Under the pieces are notes generated by a model. It ran no database searches and was not told the origin of the DNA. It saw nothing but the letters and a program-made list of their open reading frames with translations. DNA of 64,000 nucleotides from UBA6522 sp965237785 (GTDB taxonomy: Bacteria; Pseudomonadota; Gammaproteobacteria; Steroidobacterales; Rariloculaceae): the NCBI GenBank assembly GCA_965237785.1, contig OZ250159.1, positions 3,906,001 to 3,970,000 on the forward strand, written 5' to 3'. This document shows positions 6,871 through 15,898 of this stretch, piece after piece; the stretch's first letter is position 1; every line of letters starts with the position of its first letter. The position numbers and the translations under genes were made by a program.

Positions 6871-9102
6871 TCAGGGTATGGCGTTAAATTGACGGTAGCC
6901 AAGAATACCACGCTCCAACATCGACTCGGCAGGCTCACCGTTGTCCGAAAACCCCCGCAGCAGGAACTGCACGGTGAGCGAGTTGTCCGACTCGCCCGTG
7001 CGGCGGCTGATGTAGCTGCGGCCGGAAACCTGCAGCCGCCAGCAGCACGAGGCGTACTCCCAGCCGAGAAACCGCTCCAGCGGTCGTTGGTCCAGAAAGG
7101 AGTAGCTCGCCCGGGCGACGAGCCGCCAGGCGTTGCCCAGCGGCCATGCCACGGATACGTCGCCCTGTTCCAGCGTTCTTTCCTGGTAGCGGTAGGCGAT
7201 GCCGAGCATGCGGTCGTCCCTGGGACGGAATTCGAAGCGCGCCTCGGTGCGCGCCGTCACGCTGGCCGCGCTGTCCCACTGGTAGTCCACGCCCAGCCGC
7301 CACGAGGGTTGCAGGCTCATGGCGACCTCGGCGATATAGTCCGAGGCGCTGCCCAGGGCGAGGGATTTATCGTGCAGCGTCACCAGTTGGGGGCTCAGGT
7401 AGCGCGTCTGGCCCAACGTCCCGGTGAGCTTCTCGTGTCCGGTCTCGAGGTCGATCAGGCGCGTGGTGACGCCGACGCTGAGCTGGTCGGCGTCGGCGAT
7501 CCGGTCGGCGCCGAGGTAGCGGTACTTGCGGAACAACTGCACGAAATTGAAGGTCGGCTCCACGGCGTCGAACAACGGCAGACGCGACTGATCCTCGTAG
7601 GGTACGCGCACGTAGAGCGCCCGCGGCTCGATGGTCTGCACCCAGCCGCGCGATTCGGCGGTGCGCTCGAAGATGAACCCGGCGTCGATGCTGCCGACCG
7701 GAAGGGTCCTCGACATCTCGATTTCGTCGCCTCGGGCGGGGTCGTCCAGCCAGTAATTGGTTTGCCGCAGGCCGATGGCGGGTGTCAGGAACATGCCCGG
7801 TCGCGCGAACCGAAGACTCAGTTCTTCGTCGAGGTCCAGCCGCCAGCCCGTGATGCCCACTTCACGGTCGAATTGCACCAGTTCGTTGCGCGCGGCGAGA
7901 CGCACGATGTTGCGCGTCCAGTTGCCGGAGAACAGGAGCTGCGGCAGGCGCTGATAGGGTTCGTCCAGCGTGCCGATGAAGGGATCGATGGTCTGGATGT
8001 CCTGGGTGCGCGCGAGCAGCGACCAGCTCGGCGCGTGGTAACCGAATTCCAGCACGCGGTTCAGGTGCGTCTGGGCGGCCGCGCTCAAGCTGTTGTACAT
8101 GTCATCGAAGTAGAAGTCGTCGGAAATATCCTGCAGGTCGGCGAAGATCCGCCAGCCCCGGCCGAGCCATGAATCGTTGCTGAAGCTGAAGAAACTTCTC
8201 GCCATCCCGAGCCGGGAATCCTCCGGAAGGTATTCGGCGCGGATCTGGCCCTCGGTGCCGGGCAGCAGGTAGCGGAACTCGGCATTCGCCAGGGCGCCGC
8301 GCTGGCGCATGTAGCGGGCGGTGACCGTCATGTCCATATTGGACGCCAGGTTGAGGTAGACGGGAACGGAGATGTCGAATCCGGTTCGGTCCCGGTTGGA
8401 GAAGCTCGGCGTCAGCAGGCCGCTCTTGCGGCGGTCGTCCAGGGGGAAGGTCACGTAGGGCGATGCCAGGATCGGCACGCCCTTGAAGCGGAGGCGGAAG
8501 CCGCGCGCGACCCCGAAGCCGTTGTCCACATCCATCTCCAGTTCCCGCGCGATCAATTCCCAGTCGGGCCGGTCCGACGGGCAAGTGGTGAAGTTCACCG
8601 ACTCCAGCGTGATGGTGTTGTCGCCGCGGATGTGGATGGCATCGGCGCCGCCCCTGGCGGGACGCCGCGGCAGATCGAATCCGCCGCCGGCAAAGGAGAT
8701 CACGCGGTTACGGGTATCCACCTGGGCGTCATCGCCGTAGACGGTAACGTCCCCGTCCCGGTACGCCACGGCGCCGTGGATCTCGGCCGTCTCCGTGGCG
8801 CGGTCGAAGCTGGCGCGTTCGGCCGAAATGCTCCGCTCGCCGTAGCGGAAGGACACGTCGCCATCGAACTCGATCCGCTCTTCGCCGACGACATTGATCT
8901 GCCCCGCGGAAATCCTCAGGCGGTCGTCGCCCGTCGGTGTGACGCCGGTGGTGCCGATTGCGGCGTCCTCGGCCACGGCAACCTCGGCGGGAAGGTCGAG
9001 TTCCTGCGCCAGGCAGAGTTGCTGCGCGGCGACGGGCGTGAAGGGTGCACCGGTCAGCAGCGCCGCAATGAATATGTAGTTGGATGTGCGCACGGGCATC
9101 AT
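6871..9102 (-). CDS. lptD: LPS-assembly outer-membrane protein LptD
   Basis: Beta-barrel of the LptD-LptE translocon that inserts lipopolysaccharide into the outer leaflet. About 743 residues. A signal peptide (to about VAAQQ) is followed by an OstA/LptA-like jellyroll with ISAGQINVVGEERIEFDGDV, then the barrel. All four disulfide cysteines are visible: one just after the signal peptide, one in TTCPSD and the adjacent pair in ASCCWRLQV about 56 residues from the end. Start is ATG 9102 (a TTG at 9111 extends the frame; ATG 9099 is also possible); there is no obvious Shine-Dalgarno sequence. First gene of the minus-strand run and divergent from murU. Confidence 0.95.
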   Translation of the reverse strand: MMPVRTSNYIFIAALLTGAPFTPVAAQQLCLAQELDLPAEVAVAEDAAIGTTGVTPTGDDRLRISAGQINVVGEERIEFDGDVSFRYGERSISAERASFDRATETAEIHGAVAYRDGDVTVYGDDAQVDTRNRVISFAGGGFDLPRRPARGGADAIHIRGDNTITLESVNFTTCPSDRPDWELIARELEMDVDNGFGVARGFRLRFKGVPILASPYVTFPLDDRRKSGLLTPSFSNRDRTGFDISVPVYLNLASNMDMTVTARYMRQRGALANAEFRYLLPGTEGQIRAEYLPEDSRLGMARSFFSFSNDSWLGRGWRIFADLQDISDDFYFDDMYNSLSAAAQTHLNRVLEFGYHAPSWSLLARTQDIQTIDPFIGTLDEPYQRLPQLLFSGNWTRNIVRLAARNELVQFDREVGITGWRLDLDEELSLRFARPGMFLTPAIGLRQTNYWLDDPARGDEIEMSRTLPVGSIDAGFIFERTAESRGWVQTIEPRALYVRVPYEDQSRLPLFDAVEPTFNFVQLFRKYRYLGADRIADADQLSVGVTTRLIDLETGHEKLTGTLGQTRYLSPQLVTLHDKSLALGSASDYIAEVAMSLQPSWRLGVDYQWDSAASVTARTEARFEFRPRDDRMLGIAYRYQERTLEQGDVSVAWPLGNAWRLVARASYSFLDQRPLERFLGWEYASCCWRLQVSGRSYISRRTGESDNSLTVQFLLRGFSDNGEPAESMLERGILGYRQFNAIP

Positions 9103-9210
9103 GCGGGGCAAAGGTGGCTACAATGGCACACTTATTTTACCGCTTCAACGCATTGAACAGGAACTGGAAGGTGTGGGCATGGGATTCACTGCGCGCCCCC
9201 GGAGGCGTCG

Positions 9211-9930
9211 ATGAAGGCCATGCTGCTGGCCGCTGGACGCGGTGAGCGGATGGGGCCGCTCACCGCGGCGCAGCCGAAACCGCTTCTCTCCCTGGGCCCG
9301 GAAACCCTCATCGAACGCCACCTGCGGCGATTGGCCGACGCCGGCATCGGCGAGATTGTCATCAACCTTTCCTGGCTTGGCGGGCAGATTCGCGCCGCCG
9401 TCGGCGATGTCACGCCCTGGGGCCAGGCCGTAGCCTACAGCGAGGAAGGCGAACCGCCGCTCGAGACCGCCGGCGGCATTGTCCACGCGCTGCCCCTGCT
9501 CGGCGATGAGCCGTTCATGGTGGTGAGCACCGACGTGGTGACCGACTTCGACTTCACCGTCCTGACAGGCCCCGGCCCCGGCCTCGGCCCCGGCGCCGAA
9601 CCCGCGGCCGGCTGCCTGGTGCTTGTGCCCAACCCGCCCCATCACCCGGAAGGCGATTTCGGGATGACGGCCGAGGGCGTGCTTCACCGCGAGCCGCCGC
9701 GGTATACGTATAGCGGGATCGGCGTGCTCCGGCCTTCGCTGTTCCGCGGTCTTGACCCCGGCATCACGCCGTTGCGCTCGGTGCTGCGCCCGGCGGCGCG
9801 GCGCGGCGCGCTGCGGGGGATCCGGTTCGGCGGGCTGTGGCGCGACGTGGGGACGCCGGAGCGGCTTGCCGAGGTCACGGCGCTGTTGCGGGCACGCCGC
9901 GCCGGAGCCAGGGACGGCTCGACCGGCTGA
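9211..9930 (+). CDS. murU: N-acetylmuramate-1-phosphate uridylyltransferase
   Basis: Nucleotidyltransferase of the cell-wall recycling shunt that makes UDP-MurNAc from MurNAc-1-phosphate. The N-terminus MKAMLLAAGRGERMGPLT is the pyrophosphorylase signature with QPKPLL following, and STDVVTDFDF is the metal-binding segment (STD, where the family usually has NGD or a similar triad). In Pseudomonas the order is lptD, then divergent amgK and murU; here murU alone sits next to lptD, and the kinase gene amgK is absent from the window. A Gly-Pro-rich insertion follows the metal-binding motif. 239 residues. Could also be a general sugar-1-phosphate nucleotidyltransferase, but context favours MurU. 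Confidence 0.85.
   Translation: MKAMLLAAGRGERMGPLTAAQPKPLLSLGPETLIERHLRRLADAGIGEIVINLSWLGGQIRAAVGDVTPWGQAVAYSEEGEPPLETAGGIVHALPLLGDEPFMVVSTDVVTDFDFTVLTGPGPGLGPGAEPAAGCLVLVPNPPHHPEGDFGMTAEGVLHREPPRYTYSGIGVLRPSLFRGLDPGITPLRSVLRPAARRGALRGIRFGGLWRDVGTPERLAEVTALLRARRAGARDGSTG
9568..9597. repeat. Hexanucleotide repeat inside murU
   Basis: Imperfect tandem copies of GGCCCC/GGCCTC encode GPGPGLGPGA in the murU frame, directly after the segment VTDFDFTVLT. It looks like an in-frame simple-sequence expansion in a surface loop. Confidence 0.8.
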
Positions 9931-11162
9931 TGCTCGCTCCCGTACTAAAAAACCGGAACTTCTTCATCTACCTGGTCGGCTGTACCTTCTCGCTGCACGG
10001 CCTGTGGATTCAGCGGGTCGCCATCGGCTGGCTGACCTGGGAACTGACCGAGTCGGAAACCTGGCTCGGCATCATCGCGCTTTCGGAGTTTCTGCCGATC
10101 ATGCTCTTCGGCCCGCTGTTCGGCGTGCTCGCCGACCGCCTGCACCGCAAGACCATCGCGTTCTCCGCCAATGTCCTCAACGGCCTGCTCGCGGCGTTGC
10201 TGTTCGCGCTGGTGTTGATGGAAGCGATCGATATTTATCTGCTCTTCGCCATCACGATGTGTTTGGGTGTGGTGAGCAGTGCCTTTCAACCCGTGCGGAT
10301 GTCGCTCATCCCGAGCCTGGTCCCCGGGGAGTTGCTGGCCGCCGCCGTGGCCGCGCAATCCATCGTTTTCAACGTTTCCAGGTTCCTGGGCCCGGCGATC
10401 GCGGGAATCGCCATTGCCACCGCGGGTCTCGCCTGGGCGTTCGCCATCAACGCCGTCTCCTACCTGGCGATGCTGGTGGCGCTGCTGCTGGTGAAGCTGC
10501 GCAGGGCACGGTCGGGGGGCCAGCAGAGCCATTTTTTCGCCGAACTGAAGGACGGCATCGACTATACCTACCGTCACGCCGACATCCGGCAACAGCTTGT
10601 CATCGTCGCCCTGTCGGGGCTCTTTGGGCGTGCCGTCCTCGTCATGCTGCCGGCGTTTGCGGGCAGTATCTTCGGCGGCGGGAGCAGTACGCTGGCGACG
10701 CTCACGTCGGTTTCGGGCGCCGGTGCGGTATTTGCCGGGCTGTGCCTGACGCTGCTCGGCGCCGGCGAGCGGTTGCTGTGGTCCACGATCGGCGGCACGG
10801 TGGTCACGGGCATTTTAATGATGCTGCTGGGCGTAACCTCCAGTTACGCGCTCGGCATCGTCTTCGTGGCCGTCCTCGGTTTCTCGCTGACCCTGGTGGG
10901 CGTCGGCTCTCAGGTGCGGATCCAGACGATCGTGGAGGAAACCATGCGCGGCCGCGTACTCAGCCTGTGGGCGGCGGTGGCCTTCTCCGCGCCGGCGCTC
11001 GGCAGCGTGATCATCGGCGCCCTGGCGGACCGCTTCGGTCTGGGCGCGACAACGCTGGTAAGCGGAGCCATCTGCACGCTGCTGGCGCTGTTGCTGATCT
11101 GGCGCGTATCGCGATTGCCATCAGGACCGGGCGTAGGCGGCCCGGGACGGGTTCGAACTTGA
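9930..11162 (+). CDS. MFS exporter, EntS-like
   Basis: Twelve-helix inner-membrane transporter of the MFS_3/EntS type (family contains enterobactin exporters and uncharacterised drug efflux proteins). 410 residues from ATG 9930, which overlaps the murU stop (TGATG). The N-terminus LKNRNFFIYLVGCTFSLHGLWIQ and the intracellular loop FGPLFGVLADRLHRKT (the MFS motif A position) support the call; FQPVRMSLIPSLVPGELLAAA and SRFLGPAIAGI are typical of this branch. The substrate cannot be inferred. Translational coupling to murU is likely incidental. The C-terminus ends in a short GPGVGGPG-rich tail. Confidence 0.88.
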   Translation: MLAPVLKNRNFFIYLVGCTFSLHGLWIQRVAIGWLTWELTESETWLGIIALSEFLPIMLFGPLFGVLADRLHRKTIAFSANVLNGLLAALLFALVLMEAIDIYLLFAITMCLGVVSSAFQPVRMSLIPSLVPGELLAAAVAAQSIVFNVSRFLGPAIAGIAIATAGLAWAFAINAVSYLAMLVALLLVKLRRARSGGQQSHFFAELKDGIDYTYRHADIRQQLVIVALSGLFGRAVLVMLPAFAGSIFGGGSSTLATLTSVSGAGAVFAGLCLTLLGAGERLLWSTIGGTVVTGILMMLLGVTSSYALGIVFVAVLGFSLTLVGVGSQVRIQTIVEETMRGRVLSLWAAVAFSAPALGSVIIGALADRFGLGATTLVSGAICTLLALLLIWRVSRLPSGPGVGGPGRVRT

Positions 11163-11185
11163 CTTGCGGCGCCGGCTCGTTATGA

Positions 11186-11204
11186 CTAAGCTAAGTAAAC
11201 TAAG
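11186..11204. promoter_or_regulatory. Repeated CTAAG motifs upstream of vapBC
   Basis: CTAAG occurs three times (11186-11190, 11191-11195, 11200-11204) within 16-34 bp upstream of the antitoxin ATG. Short iterated motifs in this position are candidate antitoxin-binding sites for autoregulation. Only position and repetition support this. Confidence 0.4.
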
Positions 11205-11219
11205 TTTGGAATCGCCACC

Positions 11220-11465
11220 ATGCGCACCGTGAATGTACACGAAGCCAAGACGCATCTATCACGTCTAATCCAGACAGCAGCCGAGGGCGAGCCGTTCATC
11301 ATCGCGCGCGCGGGCAAGCCCGTCGTCAAGGTCACGGCCGTGGAGGCGCCGGATAGCGCCGCGGGCCGCCGGATCGGATTTTTGGCCGGTCAAATCTCCG
11401 TACCGGACGATTTCAACCGCATGTGCGAGGTGGATATCCAGGCCATCTTCACCGGTGGAGAATGA
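11220..11465 (+). CDS. Phd/YefM-family antitoxin
   Basis: 81-residue antitoxin. The N-terminus MRTVNVHEAKTHLSRLIQ followed by GEPFIIARAGKPVVKV is the classical Phd/YefM fold, which binds DNA; the C-terminal part would wrap the toxin. It overlaps the PIN toxin by four bases (ATGA). Pairing of Phd-fold antitoxins with PIN toxins is common. Likely autorepressor of the pair. Confidence 0.92.
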   Translation: MRTVNVHEAKTHLSRLIQTAAEGEPFIIARAGKPVVKVTAVEAPDSAAGRRIGFLAGQISVPDDFNRMCEVDIQAIFTGGE

Positions 11466-11848
11466 AACTTCTCCTCGATACTCATCTGCTGCTGTGGGCG
11501 GCGGGTATGTCCGAAAGGCTGCCGCTCAAGGCACGAGCGCTGATAGAGGAACCCGGGACGGAACCAATCGTAAGCGCCGCATCGCTTTGGGAAGTGGCCA
11601 TCAAGAGTGGGCTCGGGCGTACGGACTTCAGCGTCGACCCGCGCCTGCTGCGCCGGGGCTTGCTCGAGCACGGTTATAGCGAACTACCGGTGACCGGCGC
11701 TCACGCGACCGCCGTGGATCTCCTACCGTCTATCCATAAGGACCCCTTCGACCGCATCCTCGTTGCGCAAGCTCAGATCGAAGGAATCACGCTCTTGACC
11801 ACGGACGAGATCGTCGCGCGCTATCCCGGACCGATTCGGATGGTCTGA
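11462..11848 (+). CDS. vapC: PIN-domain ribonuclease toxin (VapC family)
   Basis: 128-residue PIN toxin from ATG 11462. The acidic active site is seen as LLLDTHLLLWA (first Asp), the conserved glutamate in SAASLWEVAIK, and the DPFDRILVAQA block (the Asp pair), with LLTTDE as the last acidic position. Members cleave tRNA or rRNA under stress. All acidic residues are present, so the toxin should be active. It is cotranscribed with the upstream Phd-type antitoxin. Confidence 0.93.
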   Translation: MKLLLDTHLLLWAAGMSERLPLKARALIEEPGTEPIVSAASLWEVAIKSGLGRTDFSVDPRLLRRGLLEHGYSELPVTGAHATAVDLLPSIHKDPFDRILVAQAQIEGITLLTTDEIVARYPGPIRMV

Positions 11849-12097
11849 CCAGTGTACCTTCGGTTCTTTACGCCATCGATTGTTACGTTTTTTCTCACCC
11901 CGGCAACGAGAAGATCCTTGTGACTATCTCGGCCCTGCGTGTCGAATCACGACAAAAAGTAGACTTTATCCTTCTCGCCCCCGTTTGAGGTTTGCTGGTA
12001 GAGTCCCACCAAGCGCGCTGTACACTGGCTCCGCAGCGATTGAACATATATCACACTGAGTGCTACATTAACCGAACTTAAGTCGAGGTGTATTGCA

Positions 12098-12415
12098 ATG
12101 GCTAAACGCTTTAGGAGCGACGCGCTGGCGGCCGCGCACGAGACCGCGCTGAGTTTGACCGATGCAGGCGTCATGTCCAAACGGACCATGAGGTCCTTCG
12201 ACGAGATGTGCCTGACGCTGGTCGAGAGCATGACACCGGAGGAGATTCGCGCGCTTCGGATGCGGGAGAATGCGAGCCAGGCGGTGTTCGCCCGCTACCT
12301 GAACGTGACAACGAGCCTGGTGAGTCAGTGGGAGCGGGGCGAGAAACGGCCGCGTGGGGCGTCGCTGAAGCTGTTGGCGCTAGTCTCGAAGAACGGTCTC
12401 GGGGCAGTCGCTTGA
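12098..12415 (+). CDS. HTH antitoxin/regulator, HigA/NadS-like, without an adjacent toxin
   Basis: 105 residues. The C-terminal half has an XRE helix-turn-helix, with SQAVFARYLNVTTSLVSQWE and GEKRPRGASLKLLALV, the signature of HigA/NadS-type antitoxins normally encoded just after a RelE/HigB toxin. A GAGGTG element lies upstream of ATG 12098. The 249 bases upstream (11849-12097) contain no toxin-like reading frame on either strand, so it seems to be an orphan. It could act as a solitary regulator or an antidote to a toxin elsewhere. Confidence 0.82.
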   Translation: MAKRFRSDALAAAHETALSLTDAGVMSKRTMRSFDEMCLTLVESMTPEEIRALRMRENASQAVFARYLNVTTSLVSQWERGEKRPRGASLKLLALVSKNGLGAVA

Positions 12416-12719
12416 CGCGCGAACCTGTCACGGGCACCTTGAAATACATCCTACCCTCCGACTGCGAACGGCAAGCATGCAATTGCGATCCGCTCGCCAA
12501 GTGTTGGCACGTGAAACGGTGGCCGTCCGCGGCAATGTCAAGAATACCCAAGAGCCGTTGCGAACCCCCGCGATGCGGCTATAGGCTCAACCCGACCGTA
12601 TTGCGCGGTTAACTCAAAAGACGGTTAACTCGAATGACTGACGGAGAGAGCACAATGGGTATGGGCGCCTAGCCGCGCATCCAGCCAACCTCGACGGGCG
12701 TGAACCCGCTCAGTGGGTC
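12416..12719. other. Intergenic region, no gene seen
   Basis: About 300 bases between the orphan HTH gene and the DUF4159 gene. It holds a direct repeat GGTTAACTC near 12608-12633 and part of a 10-bp duplication at its right end. No family-like protein, RNA gene or clear terminator was recognised. Confidence 0.6.
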
Positions 12720-12730
12720 TCAGTGGGTCA
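12711..12730. repeat. 10-bp tandem duplication across the DUF4159 stop
   Basis: CAGTGGGTCT and CAGTGGGTCA are adjacent copies. The second contains the last codons and part of the stop of the minus-strand DUF4159 gene; the first lies just beyond the stop. Similar duplications occur at two other gene ends in this window (near 39954 and 58580). Confidence 0.8.
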
Positions 12731-13502
12731 TCGCGTAGATGACGTAATTGACGGCGAACCGATAGGCCATGGCGGTCATGGGTTCCGGGTAGCCCGGCGT
12801 ATCGGCGTGTTCCCAGGCATCGCCCAGGTCCATATTGAAGTTGATGGCGAGCAGCAGCCGGCCTTCATCGTCGTAAATGCCGCGCCATTGCGGGTTGACG
12901 CCGTCACCCTCCCAGGTGCGCCCGCTGTAAAGTGCGCGGATGCCGGGAATTTGTGTGCTCTTGTCGAGGTCATATAGCACATGCATCACTTCGTCGGATT
13001 CCGGAATATCGATGACGGGGCGGTCGGGAAAGACGCGCTCCAGGGACTGCTGGAACCCGTACCAGCCGCGGCTGCCATGAAAGTCGTCCACCATGAGGAA
13101 TCCGCCGCGCAGCAGGTACTCCCGGAGCCGTCCGGCTTCGAAGTCGTCCAGGTACCAGTCGCCCACTTCCACGGCGTACAGCCAGGGGTAGTCGAAGAGC
13201 GCGTCATCGCGCAGGTTGATCATGCGCGCGCCGCCGCCGTCGTAGCGGCTGACGATCGCGCCGTCGACCCGCGTCAGCCGGATCAGGCCCTGCATGAAGT
13301 GGTACTCGGCATCGGGCCAGTCCACCAGTGCCGAGCCGCGTCCCCAGCCGTAGCCGCTGCCGTAGAGCAGGCGCGAGAACTGGAATTCCGCCGCGGGCGG
13401 TTCCGTCACCAGGGGGAATTCCTGGGCGCGCGCGACGAGCGGCGCCGCGCTCGCGGCGGTCGCAATGAAGAGCAGGGCGATGCAATTAAAGCGGCTGGGC
13501 AT
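12720..13502 (-). CDS. DUF4159-domain secreted protein
   Basis: 260 residues with a signal peptide (cleavage near LVARAQE) and a DUF4159 domain: FQFSRLLYGSG, the DYPWLYAVEVGDWYLDD block, LREYLLRGGFLMVDDFHG and SLERVFPDRPVIDIPESDEV. The domain resembles a glutamine-amidotransferase-like fold and is habitually encoded beside MoxR ATPases and von Willebrand proteins, as here; the biochemical role is unknown. It is divergent from the main cluster across a 152-bp gap that must hold both promoters. Confidence 0.9.
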   Translation of the reverse strand: MPSRFNCIALLFIATAASAAPLVARAQEFPLVTEPPAAEFQFSRLLYGSGYGWGRGSALVDWPDAEYHFMQGLIRLTRVDGAIVSRYDGGGARMINLRDDALFDYPWLYAVEVGDWYLDDFEAGRLREYLLRGGFLMVDDFHGSRGWYGFQQSLERVFPDRPVIDIPESDEVMHVLYDLDKSTQIPGIRALYSGRTWEGDGVNPQWRGIYDDEGRLLLAINFNMDLGDAWEHADTPGYPEPMTAMAYRFAVNYVIYAMTH

Positions 13503-13654
13503 GTCGCGGCTACTTTATCATGGCGCTCAACCCGCAATTCCCTACCCAGGCGAATCGGCGGGCGCAGTTTGCGGCGGCGCCAACAGTGATAATATCGCCC
13601 GGCGACGCCATGAATGTTGGATTGCAGGTTTGAATGCCGCCGGGTTGAATCAAC

Positions 13655-15898
13655 GTGTTTGAATTTTTCTTCAAGTACTCGCCGACGGTCTTTGAAAACG
13701 GCGAGCTCGTTTTCGCCCGGGGCTGGCCGGTGTGGCTTCTCGTCGCGGCGGTGCTCGCGGCGGCGGGGGTGGTTGCGGCAAGCCTGGCAAGGCGCCGGGA
13801 GATGCTGTCGGTGGCCCGGCTTGCGGTGCTCGGCGTGTTCCAGGTTGCCATGGTGGCGGTGATCCTGACGTTGCTGTGGCGGCCGGCGCTGTCGACCCAG
13901 ACCTTGCGCGCCCAGGAGAACTCGGTGGCGGTGCTGCTGGATACCTCGGCGAGCATGAGTTACGGCGAGGACGATGCATCGCGTCTCCAGCAGGCGGTGG
14001 CGGCACTCGACGACGGCGTCGTGGCGGAACTCGCCGATGCCTTCGAAGTGCGCCTCTACGCCTTCTCCGGCGCATCCGAGACCATCGAGGCGCTGACCGA
14101 CGTACCCGCCCCGGGGGATGCCACGCGCATCGGCGACGCGCTGGTGGACGTGTTGCGCGAAGCGCGCTCCTCGGCGCTCGGCGCGGTGGTGCTGGTCAGC
14201 GACGGCGCCGACAATTCCGGGGAACTGGATGCGGGACGGCTGGCGGAGATCGCGGGCTACGGGGTGCCGGTGCATACGCTCGGCGTCGGCCGAGAGTCCA
14301 TACCCGAGGATATCGAGCTTGAGAGCGTGGCCATCTCCGATCAGGTCATGCCGGGATCGCGGGTCAACGCCCAGGTCAGCATTCGTTATGCCGAACCCGG
14401 CGAGGCGCGGTTGCGGGTCTACGACGGCGACGCGGTGCTGGCGAACCGGATGGTGACGCTTCCCGAGGGCGTGGGCATCACCACCCGCTGGGTGGAATTC
14501 GATATCGGCGAGGCCGGCGTCAAGGACCTGCGCTTCACGCTCGACGCCCTGCCCGGCGAGGGCAATACCACCAACAACACCCAGTACCGCACCCTCAACG
14601 TGCCGGCGTCGCGGCGCGCGATCCTCTACGTGGAAGGAGAGCCTCGCTGGGAATACAAATTCATCCGCCGGGCGGTGGACGAGGAATCCGCGGTGCGTCT
14701 GGCGAGCCTGCTGCGCACGACGCCCAACAAGTTCTATCGCCAGGGCATCGACTCCCAGGAAGAACTGGAGAACGGCTTCCCCGAGGACCGCGAAACGCTG
14801 TTCGGATACGACGGCCTCATCATCGGCAGTTTCGCCGCGGCCGGACTCACCGAAGAGCAGCAGGGCTACATTCGGGATTTTGTCAGCGAACGCGGTGGCA
14901 GCCTGCTCATGCTCGGCGGACGGCGGGGCCTCGCCGACGGCGGCTGGGGCAATACGGCGGTCGCCGACGTCCTGCCGGTGCAATTGCCCGACCTCGATGC
15001 GCCGAGCTTCATGCGCGTACCCGTGCCGGTGCGTCTCGCGCCCGATGGCGAGGAGTCGCTCCTGACCCGCCTCGACGCGGACCGAGAGACCAACCTGGAG
15101 CTTTGGTCCGAGATGCCGGCGCTGGCCGACTTCCAGTACCTCGGGGCGGTCAAACCCGGCGCGGTGACGCTGCTCGAGGCGGATGTGCGCGGCACCGCGC
15201 AGCCGCTGCTCGTGCACCAGCGCTTCGGCCGCGGCCAGGCCTATGTTCTTGCCAGCGGCGGGACCTGGCGCTGGCAGATGCAATTGCCCTCCGAGGACCA
15301 GCGCCACGAGACCTTCTGGCGGCAGATTCTCCATGCCCTGGTGTCGGCCACGCCGGACCGGGTGGTGCTTACCGCGGAGCGGGCGTTTTATGTCGACGAG
15401 GACGAGGTGGTGCTGAGGGCGCAGGTCCGTGACGGCGAATTCGAACCGGTGAGCAACGCCAGCGTGCAGTTGTCGAGCCTTGGCGATCCCGATGCGGACG
15501 AGCCGCTCACCATGCAACCGGTGCCGGGCGAGGTCGGCGCCTACGAGGCCACCGTGGTCGCCGATGCCTCCGGGCTGTACCGGTTCCGCGCCACCGCGGA
15601 GGTGGGCGAGCAGGCGCTGGGCGAGGCGGACTACTCGGTGCGGCGCGCGACCGGAATTTCCGAGCACTTTCAGATCCAGCAGAACCGCCCGCTGCTGGAG
15701 CGCCTGTCCACGCTGAGCGGCGGGCGCTACTTCACGCTGGCCGATGTGGACGAGTTGCCCGAGGCCATCCAGTTTTCGGAGGCCGGCATCGTCGAGCGCG
15801 ACTTGCTGGACCTGTGGAACATGCCCTTCGCCTTTCTCCTGCTCCTGTTGCTCAAGGCCGGCGAGTGGGTGCTGCGGCTTTTCTGGGGACGCTTATGA
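13655..15898 (+). CDS. Membrane-anchored VWA and GATase-like protein
   Basis: 747 residues from GTG 13655. Two N-terminal membrane helices (about 25-45 and 52-75), a von Willebrand A domain with the metal site LLDTSASMS (Asp96, Ser98, Ser100) and VVLVSDGADNSGE, a beta-rich middle, then a class I glutamine-amidotransferase-like segment (DGLIIGSFAAAG ... GGSLLMLGGRRGLADGG) lacking an obvious nucleophilic cysteine, and a C-terminal membrane helix. This architecture is typical of periplasmic proteins in MoxR/Bat-like clusters. Its TGA overlaps the next ATG. Likely part of a periplasmic complex assembled by MoxR. Confidence 0.88.
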   Translation: MFEFFFKYSPTVFENGELVFARGWPVWLLVAAVLAAAGVVAASLARRREMLSVARLAVLGVFQVAMVAVILTLLWRPALSTQTLRAQENSVAVLLDTSASMSYGEDDASRLQQAVAALDDGVVAELADAFEVRLYAFSGASETIEALTDVPAPGDATRIGDALVDVLREARSSALGAVVLVSDGADNSGELDAGRLAEIAGYGVPVHTLGVGRESIPEDIELESVAISDQVMPGSRVNAQVSIRYAEPGEARLRVYDGDAVLANRMVTLPEGVGITTRWVEFDIGEAGVKDLRFTLDALPGEGNTTNNTQYRTLNVPASRRAILYVEGEPRWEYKFIRRAVDEESAVRLASLLRTTPNKFYRQGIDSQEELENGFPEDRETLFGYDGLIIGSFAAAGLTEEQQGYIRDFVSERGGSLLMLGGRRGLADGGWGNTAVADVLPVQLPDLDAPSFMRVPVPVRLAPDGEESLLTRLDADRETNLELWSEMPALADFQYLGAVKPGAVTLLEADVRGTAQPLLVHQRFGRGQAYVLASGGTWRWQMQLPSEDQRHETFWRQILHALVSATPDRVVLTAERAFYVDEDEVVLRAQVRDGEFEPVSNASVQLSSLGDPDADEPLTMQPVPGEVGAYEATVVADASGLYRFRATAEVGEQALGEADYSVRRATGISEHFQIQQNRPLLERLSTLSGGRYFTLADVDELPEAIQFSEAGIVERDLLDLWNMPFAFLLLLLLKAGEWVLRLFWGRL

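Noticed and set aside
9101..9214. Short frame ending in ATGA overlap with murU, possible amgK remnant
   Set aside because: The 37-codon frame has no recognisable phosphotransferase motif and overlaps the lptD start; the coupling overlap is likely chance.
11849..12097. Search for a HigB/RelE toxin before the orphan HTH gene
   Set aside because: No frame on either strand has RelE-like motifs; the only longer frame is the antisense of the HTH gene.
13406..15667. Very long minus-strand open frame opposite the VWA gene
   Set aside because: It is the antisense of a well-supported gene in a GC-rich genome, where stop codons are rare in the third frame; its composition is low-complexity Arg/His-rich and no family motif was seen. 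The same applies to antisense frames at 19122-21044, 21491-23473, 23476-25680, 32586-34817 and 35485-38343.
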